NCBI GenBank assembly: GCA_016716005.1
Contig: JADJXE010000001.1
Span: 3,237,001 to 3,301,000 of the forward strand
Direction of reading: 5' to 3'
Source of the DNA: Acidimicrobiales bacterium
Lineage (GTDB): Bacteria; Actinomycetota; Acidimicrobiia; Acidimicrobiales; JADJXE01
Length of the DNA: 64,000 bases
Shown here: in pieces, positions 59,485-64,000 of the stretch
Layout of the letters: every line of letters starts with the position of its first letter
Position numbering within the stretch: position 1 is the first letter of the stretch
Translations under genes and position numbers: made by a program
Notes under the pieces: generated by a model
What the model was told of the DNA's origin: nothing
Seen by the model: the letters and a program-made list of their open reading frames with translations, nothing else
Databases searched by the model: none

Positions 59485-61113
59485 CTAGGCGCCCGGCACG
59501 GGGTGGCGCCCTCGGGAGCCGAGTCGGCCCCGCAGCTCGTGCACCGCCGGCTCGCGCAGCACGACGAGCATCGCCGCGTAGACCGCCAGGCCCACAAGCA
59601 CCCCGACCGCGGTGCGGGCCACCGAGCCCAGCCCCGTGTCGGCCCCGACCACCCGGGTGACGCCCCACACCGCGGCCGCCATCACGAGGGTGGCGGCCAG
59701 CGGGCGTCCCAGCTCGGGTGGCACCCGTCCGTCCCCGAGGCCGCCGAGGCGCCGGGCGAGCACCGCGTGGGTGACTACGGGGGCCACCACGTAGGCGACC
59801 GTCCAGGCCAGGGCCAGGCCGGGCACGCCGATCCACGGGTAGAGCACCAGGGCGAGGGCCACGTTGACGGCGTTCTCGAGCACGTTGAGCAGGAAGGGCG
59901 TCTTGGTGTCCTGCCGGGCGAAGAAGCCGCGGAGCATGAACAGGTAGGCCGCCATGCCCGGCAGGCTGAGGGCGAACAGGGCGAGGGTGTCGCCGGTGAG
60001 CTCGGCGGAGGCGTCGCTGAAGGCACCGTGGTCGAGCAGCGCCGACACCAGCGGGCGGGCCAGCACCGCCAGGCCGGCGGCGGCCGGGAGCATCACGATC
60101 GCCGTCAGCCGGCGGCCCAGGTCGAGGCGTTGCCGGAACGTGGCCTCGTCGTGCTGCGATGCGGCCGTCGCCAGCTCGGGGGTGAACGTGGTGGTGATGG
60201 CCAGGCCGAGCAGCGCATAGGGGAGCTGCAGCACCAGGAAGGCCCCCTGGTAGGCCGACACCCCGCCGTCGGTCTGCAGGGCCAGGGCGGTCACCACGAG
60301 CAGCGAGACCTGGTTGGCGATGACGTAGCCGACGGTCCACCCGGCCAGGCGAACGACCCGGCGCACCGCGGGGTCGCGCCCGGCCGGGTGCCAGCGGAGC
60401 CGCACGCCGGCGCGCCGCAGCGCGGGCCAGAGCACCAGCGCCATGGCCGCGATCCCCGCGGTGGTGCCCGCGCCGAGCAGCGCGGTGAGGCCGGCGTCGC
60501 CGAGAACGTCGCGCACCTGGGGCGCGCCGCCGGCCAGCAGCGGGACGGCGATCAGCACGCCGATCACCACCAGGTTGTTCACCACCGGGGCGAAGGCCTG
60601 GGCCGCGAACCGCCGCCGGGCCTGGAGGAGGGCCGACCACAGGGCGGCCAGGCCGTAGAAGGGCAGCTGGAAGACGAACCACCGCAACAGGTCGGTTGCC
60701 AGCTGGCGCTCGGCGTCGGAGCCGGGGGTGTCGGCGGCGGCGGCCGTGTAGAGCCGGATCAGCCAGGGAGCGGCCACGAAGGCCAGGGCGGTGAGCGCAG
60801 CCAGGGCGATGAGCGCCACGCTCACCACGGCGGACGGCCCGTCGTCGTCGCCCCGCTCGAGGTGCTCCACGAACACCGGCACGAGCGTGGCGGCGAGCAC
60901 GCCGCCGAGGAGCAGCTCGTAGAGGATGGTCGGGGTGTTGTTGGCGATGTTGTACGAGTCGGTGAGGGCGGTGAAGCCCAGCGCGAAGGCCATCGCCAGG
61001 AGTCGGGCGAACCCGGTGAGCCGGCTGAGCGCCGTGCCCGCACTCACCACCGCGCTGCTGCGCAGCAGGCGGCGGGCGGGCCGCGGGGACGACGCCGCCG
61101 TGGCCTCGGTCAC
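59485..61113 (-). CDS. murJ: Lipid II flippase MurJ (MviN family)
   Basis: A 542-residue membrane protein with about 14 helices. SSAVVSAGTALSRLTGFARLLAMAFALGF is the typical start (SRxxGxxRd), with NNTPTILYELLLGGVLAATLVPVF, LRWFVFQLPFYGLAALWSALLQARRRFAAQAFAPVVNNLVVI and RGFFARQDTKTPFLLNVLENAVNVALALVL further on. MurJ moves lipid II across the membrane for peptidoglycan synthesis. A GTG start is used. It is followed by pspA and preceded by a coiled-coil protein, which is not its most common neighbourhood. Confidence 0.93.
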   Translation of the reverse strand: MTEATAASSPRPARRLLRSSAVVSAGTALSRLTGFARLLAMAFALGFTALTDSYNIANNTPTILYELLLGGVLAATLVPVFVEHLERGDDDGPSAVVSVALIALAALTALAFVAAPWLIRLYTAAAADTPGSDAERQLATDLLRWFVFQLPFYGLAALWSALLQARRRFAAQAFAPVVNNLVVIGVLIAVPLLAGGAPQVRDVLGDAGLTALLGAGTTAGIAAMALVLWPALRRAGVRLRWHPAGRDPAVRRVVRLAGWTVGYVIANQVSLLVVTALALQTDGGVSAYQGAFLVLQLPYALLGLAITTTFTPELATAASQHDEATFRQRLDLGRRLTAIVMLPAAAGLAVLARPLVSALLDHGAFSDASAELTGDTLALFALSLPGMAAYLFMLRGFFARQDTKTPFLLNVLENAVNVALALVLYPWIGVPGLALAWTVAYVVAPVVTHAVLARRLGGLGDGRVPPELGRPLAATLVMAAAVWGVTRVVGADTGLGSVARTAVGVLVGLAVYAAMLVVLREPAVHELRGRLGSRGRHPVPGA

Positions 61114-61143
61114 GCCCGCCCCGCGATCACGCCCGCCCCGTGT

Positions 61144-61899
61144 TCACACGCCGAGCGCGGGGGTGCCGCCGGTCTCCTCGAGGGCCTGGCGGAGGGCCTC
61201 CAGCTCGCCCACGATCGAGTCGACGTCGCTGCCCAGACCCCCCAGGGACTCGTCGTCACCGGTGCCGACCGAGAGCTCGATGGCCCGAGCGACCGCCTCG
61301 TCGAGGCGGGCGTCGAGCAGCCGCAGGCGGTCCCGGGCGTCGGTCGCCACCCGGGTCATCCGCTCCGCCGACGACAGCTGGGCCCGCAGCGCCTCGGCCG
61401 TGCGCTCGATGCTGCTGCCCTCGGCCCCCGACGAGGCGTCGTGCTCGACCGCGGCCAGCTCGCGCGTGATCGACGTCACGTCGAGCTGCGCGAGGGCCTC
61501 GTCGAGGGCCTGGCCGCGGGTGGCGATGCGCCAGCACTCGTCGACGCCGTCCTGGATCCGGTCGCCGATCCCGGTGAGGCGCTCGCGCAGCGGGCCGGCG
61601 GCGATGGTGCGGGTCGCCTGGTCGAAGCGGGCCCGCGCCTGCAGGGCCTCCTGCACGAAGCGGCGCCACGGGTCGGCCAGGGCGAAGGGGTCGACGCGCT
61701 CGCGCTTGGCGGCCCGGGGCACCGACGCGGCGACCCGGGCGGCCCAGGCGGCCGCCCCGACGACCGGTGCCAGGAGGAGCGGCAGGCCGGTGGCGATGAC
61801 GACGGCGGCCCCCACGCCGGCGAGGAGGATGCCCGACGGCGAGGTCATGGCGCGGGCGACCGGCGGGGTGAAGAACCGGTCGCGGAACCGAAGGGGCAC
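61144..61899 (-). CDS. Membrane-associated coiled-coil protein of unknown function
   Basis: A 251-residue protein. A hydrophobic hairpin of two helices (GILLAGVGAAVVIATGLPLLLAPVVGAAAWAA, about 23-54) is followed by KRERVDPFALADPWRRFVQEALQARARFDQATR and long helices to the end, including IERTAEALRAQLSSAERMTRVATDARDRLRLLDARLDEAVARAIEL. I recognise no named family. It sits between the SBP-VWA lipoprotein gene and murJ with small gaps (12 and 30 bases), so it belongs to the same unit. A GTG start is used. A role as a membrane scaffold for the PspA/VWA system is only an inference. Confidence 0.7.
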   Translation of the reverse strand: MPLRFRDRFFTPPVARAMTSPSGILLAGVGAAVVIATGLPLLLAPVVGAAAWAARVAASVPRAAKRERVDPFALADPWRRFVQEALQARARFDQATRTIAAGPLRERLTGIGDRIQDGVDECWRIATRGQALDEALAQLDVTSITRELAAVEHDASSGAEGSSIERTAEALRAQLSSAERMTRVATDARDRLRLLDARLDEAVARAIELSVGTGDDESLGGLGSDVDSIVGELEALRQALEETGGTPALGV

Positions 61900-61911
61900 A
61901 GGTGCAGCGTG

Positions 61912-63756
61912 TCAGAAGTTCGAGATGACCGCGGTGAACACCTTGTTGATGCTCGCGGGATCGCTGGCGTCGTAGACGGCCGCCGCGGTCGCCTCGGCGA
62001 TGCGGCGGAGCGTGGCCAGGTCGGCGTCCTCGCCGTAGGCGATCGGGAAGACCCGCACCGGGCGGCTGGCCTGACCCTCGCTGCCGACCCGCAGGTCGGC
62101 CAGCAGCTGGTCGAGCTGCTCGTCGTCGTCGCTCGGGTCGCCGTCGTCGTTCATGCCGTCGGTGAGCAGCACGACCGCGTTGATGCGGGCGGGGTCGTAG
62201 GACGCGAGCAGCTCGTCGTAGGAGTCGCCGGTCACCTCGTACAGCGGCGTCCCGTTGGTGGGCACGAGGTTGCGGATCATCGTCTTCATCTGCTCGCGCT
62301 GCGGGCCGATCGGCCCGACCGACAGCAGGTCGACGTAGCTCGACTGCCCGTCGGGGCCGAGGTCGGTGGAGAAGATGCGCAGGCCCACCTCGTCGTCGGG
62401 TTTGAACTGGTCGAGCGCGTCGATGGCGGCCTCCTTGGCCAGGTCGAGCTTGGTGGCGCCGGTGTCGGGGTCGGCCAGGTCCCCCATCGAGCCCGACACG
62501 TCGACGACGAGCAGGACCCGGGCCGTCTTGCGCTGCTCGGCCCACAGCTCGAGGACGCGCTCGAGCACCGGCGGCTCGGGCACCTCGACGAGCGTCTGGG
62601 GCTGGTCGGGGTCGACGCCGTTGGCGGCCGTGATGGGCGCGCCGATCGCCACCTCGGGGTTGCCCGGCCGGAAGCCGAACTCGAGCACCCGCTGCTGGTT
62701 CTCGGGCCGCTGGACGTACCCCTCGAAGAGGGCCGCGCCCTCCTGCTGCTCGGGGGTCACCCAGGGCGCGTCGAGGACGATGAACGGGTTGTCGGAGAAG
62801 AGCGTGCCCTCCTCCGGGTAGACGGCCACCAGGGGCACGCGCGGCGGCCGGGGCTCCTCGCCGGGGTCGAGCACGCCGTCGGGGTTGCCCTGGTTGTAGT
62901 CGATCACCGACTTCTCCTCGACGGCGACGGCCGAGACGTACGTCAACGCCGTGCCCCGCTGGTCGGCCCGGAACCAGTTGTTGAGGAAGGTCATGGTGAT
63001 GTCGCCGTAGTGCGCCACCGACGACTCGACGCTGCGCACGAACCCCTCGACGTCGGGCCGGTCGAGATCCTCGAGGGTCAGGTCGGACGTCTTCCCGGTG
63101 GCCGCGTAGTACTCGCCGATCGTGAACGACAGGCCGCTCGTCGAGAAGTTGGGGTTGGTGCGGCCCAGCTTGAACTGGCCCCACTCCGGGTGGCCGTAGG
63201 CGCCCCAGCCCTCACCGTTCGTGGCCAGGGCGGCGATGTCGGTGAAGCCGATGGGTTCGTCGGGCCAGCCCAGCGCCTCGGCCATCGGGCGGGGCATGGC
63301 GATCACCAGGGGAGTGAGCATGAACGGCTGCGAGGGCGGGGCCATGGCCGCCTCGCCCTGGTCGGCGAGCCGCTGGTTGAGGAGCGCCCCCCACGCGCTG
63401 GAGGCCGGCGACCACACCACCGGGCGAGCTCCCTCCACGTCGGGGTTCGGCCAGCCCTCGGCGAGCAGGGTGGTGGCCGCGCCGGACGCCTTGCTGTAGG
63501 GGCGCACGAACACGCACTGGTCGCCGACCACGGCCTCGTCCGACGCGTTGAACGAGCGGGCCAGGTCGGTGAGCAGGGCGATCTTCTCGGACGACACGGC
63601 CATGTCGACGGTGATGCAGTCGCCCGGATCGGCGTCGGCCAGGTCGCCGCTGTCGTCGCCGCCCCCGCCTCCGGTGCACGCGACGACGAGGCCGGCCGCC
63701 ACCAGCGCGGCCACGGCCGCCAGGACCCAGCGCCGACGACCACCCCGTGCCCTCAT
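61912..63756 (-). CDS. Substrate-binding domain / VWA domain fusion lipoprotein
   Basis: A 614-residue lipoprotein. The signal ends in a lipobox with Cys27 (LVVAC). Residues 47-400 resemble a periplasmic solute-binding fold (ITVDMAVSSEKIALLTDLARSFN, PVVWSPASSAWGALLNQRL, ALTYVSAVAVEEKSVIDYNQG). A von Willebrand A domain follows, with the MIDAS motif D419-V-S421-G-S423, Thr in NGTPLYE and Asp in LLTDGMNDDGD. Such fusions are found in actinobacteria, and no ligand is known. The domain combination suggests a metal-dependent surface adaptor that senses a solute. It overlaps the upstream partial gene by ATGA. Confidence 0.88.
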   Translation of the reverse strand: MRARGGRRRWVLAAVAALVAAGLVVACTGGGGGDDSGDLADADPGDCITVDMAVSSEKIALLTDLARSFNASDEAVVGDQCVFVRPYSKASGAATTLLAEGWPNPDVEGARPVVWSPASSAWGALLNQRLADQGEAAMAPPSQPFMLTPLVIAMPRPMAEALGWPDEPIGFTDIAALATNGEGWGAYGHPEWGQFKLGRTNPNFSTSGLSFTIGEYYAATGKTSDLTLEDLDRPDVEGFVRSVESSVAHYGDITMTFLNNWFRADQRGTALTYVSAVAVEEKSVIDYNQGNPDGVLDPGEEPRPPRVPLVAVYPEEGTLFSDNPFIVLDAPWVTPEQQEGAALFEGYVQRPENQQRVLEFGFRPGNPEVAIGAPITAANGVDPDQPQTLVEVPEPPVLERVLELWAEQRKTARVLLVVDVSGSMGDLADPDTGATKLDLAKEAAIDALDQFKPDDEVGLRIFSTDLGPDGQSSYVDLLSVGPIGPQREQMKTMIRNLVPTNGTPLYEVTGDSYDELLASYDPARINAVVLLTDGMNDDGDPSDDDEQLDQLLADLRVGSEGQASRPVRVFPIAYGEDADLATLRRIAEATAAAVYDASDPASINKVFTAVISNF

Positions 63757-64000
63757 CGGACCACCTCCTGCCAGAGCTGGCGCAGTGCGGCCAGCGCGCC
63801 GGCCGACGGCAGCCCGTCGTCGGCGGGGAGGGGGGGCTGGTCGGGGATCCCCGGCGCCGCGGGCTGGCCGTCGACCCGCCAGCCGCTGGCGGCCAGGGCG
63901 GCCGCGCCGTCGGGGCCCCGCACGAGCGACGCCAGCCGCTCGGCCGGTCGACGCCCGGCGGGGAGACCCAGCACCACGTCGGCGGTCGCCACGGGTGAAG
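63753..64000 (-). CDS. C-terminal part of a solute-binding-like protein (cut by window edge)
   Basis: The last 82 or so codons of a gene whose start lies beyond the window. VVLGLPAGRRPAERLASLVRGPDGAAALAASGWR resembles the final helices of extracellular solute-binding proteins (F-x-x-F-L-x-G-P-E-G-Q-x-x-L-x-x-x-G-F). The sequence then ends with a Pro-rich linker and LRQLWQEVV. The stop overlaps the start of the SBP-VWA gene (ATGA), so they form one operon. A GTG at 63992 is inside the frame but is not necessarily the start. Confidence 0.6.
   Translation of the reverse strand, partial: SPVATADVVLGLPAGRRPAERLASLVRGPDGAAALAASGWRVDGQPAAPGIPDQPPLPADDGLPSAGALAALRQLWQEVVR

Overview
The window is about 64 kb of very GC-rich DNA with dense, strongly codon-biased genes. 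Many start codons are GTG and many neighbouring genes overlap as ATGA, GTGA or TGATG. The gene set includes cell wall-binding repeat 2 protein, F420-type nitroreductase, Tad pilin-like proteins, mreBCD-mrdA-rodA, the paired TIGR03960/TIGR03936 genes beside an RNase E/G gene, and obgE-proB. This points to a high-GC actinobacterium. A member of the Acidimicrobiia (Iamia-like) fits best, but that placement is inference. I found no rRNA gene, no intact tRNA gene, no CRISPR array and no insertion sequence.

Region 1 (1-18.5 kb) is accessory. It holds an amidohydrolase, a lipoprotein-like nitroreductase, a metallo-beta-lactamase hydrolase coupled to a COG0523 GTPase, a CapA-like phosphatase coupled to a phosphoribosyltransferase-hydrolase fusion, a penicillin acylase-family lipoprotein, a divergent PRPP synthase, a CWB2 surface protein, a TetR-controlled haloalkane dehalogenase operon, Hsp20, a methyltransferase and an F420 oxidoreductase. 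Several gene relics lie between these genes: a dehydrogenase C-terminus, a tRNA-Pro-like half and others. A 29-bp direct repeat brackets the nitroreductase gene.

Region 2 (18.5-26.7 kb, minus strand) is a complete V/A-type ATPase operon of nine subunit genes (H-C-I-K-F-E-A-B-D) with a universal stress protein gene coupled to its end. Region 3 (26.8-34.6 kb) has a DUF72 protein, a pentapeptide-repeat protein, a tandem GNAT protein, a frameshifted DUF1294 gene, a GH63-type glycosidase, an alkylsulfatase-like hydrolase and a Ca2+/cation antiporter.

Region 4 (34.6-57.6 kb) is core: tig-clpP-clpX-folC-ndk (proteostasis, folate, nucleotides), mreB-mreC-mreD-mrdA-rodA (rod shape and lateral wall), the radical SAM/DUF2344 pair, RNase E/G, rplU-rpmA, then obgE-proB. 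A convergent dgt gene and a three-gene TadE/TadE/TadG cluster lie between rpmA and obgE. Region 5 (57.6-64 kb) starts with a 20-bp tandem repeat and an AbiEi/DUF559-like gene bracketed by paired palindromes. It continues with a minus-strand cluster: a solute-binding-like protein (cut by the window edge), a solute-binding/VWA fusion lipoprotein, a membrane coiled-coil protein, MurJ and PspA.

A recurring regulatory theme is a TANNNT hexamer placed 6-10 bases before the start codon of many genes (prs, tetR, GH63, tig, ndk, rplU, obgE, dgt and others). This suggests that leaderless transcription is common here. Upstream of mreB such a promoter would drive a 13-codon leaderless ORF that overlaps the mreB start.
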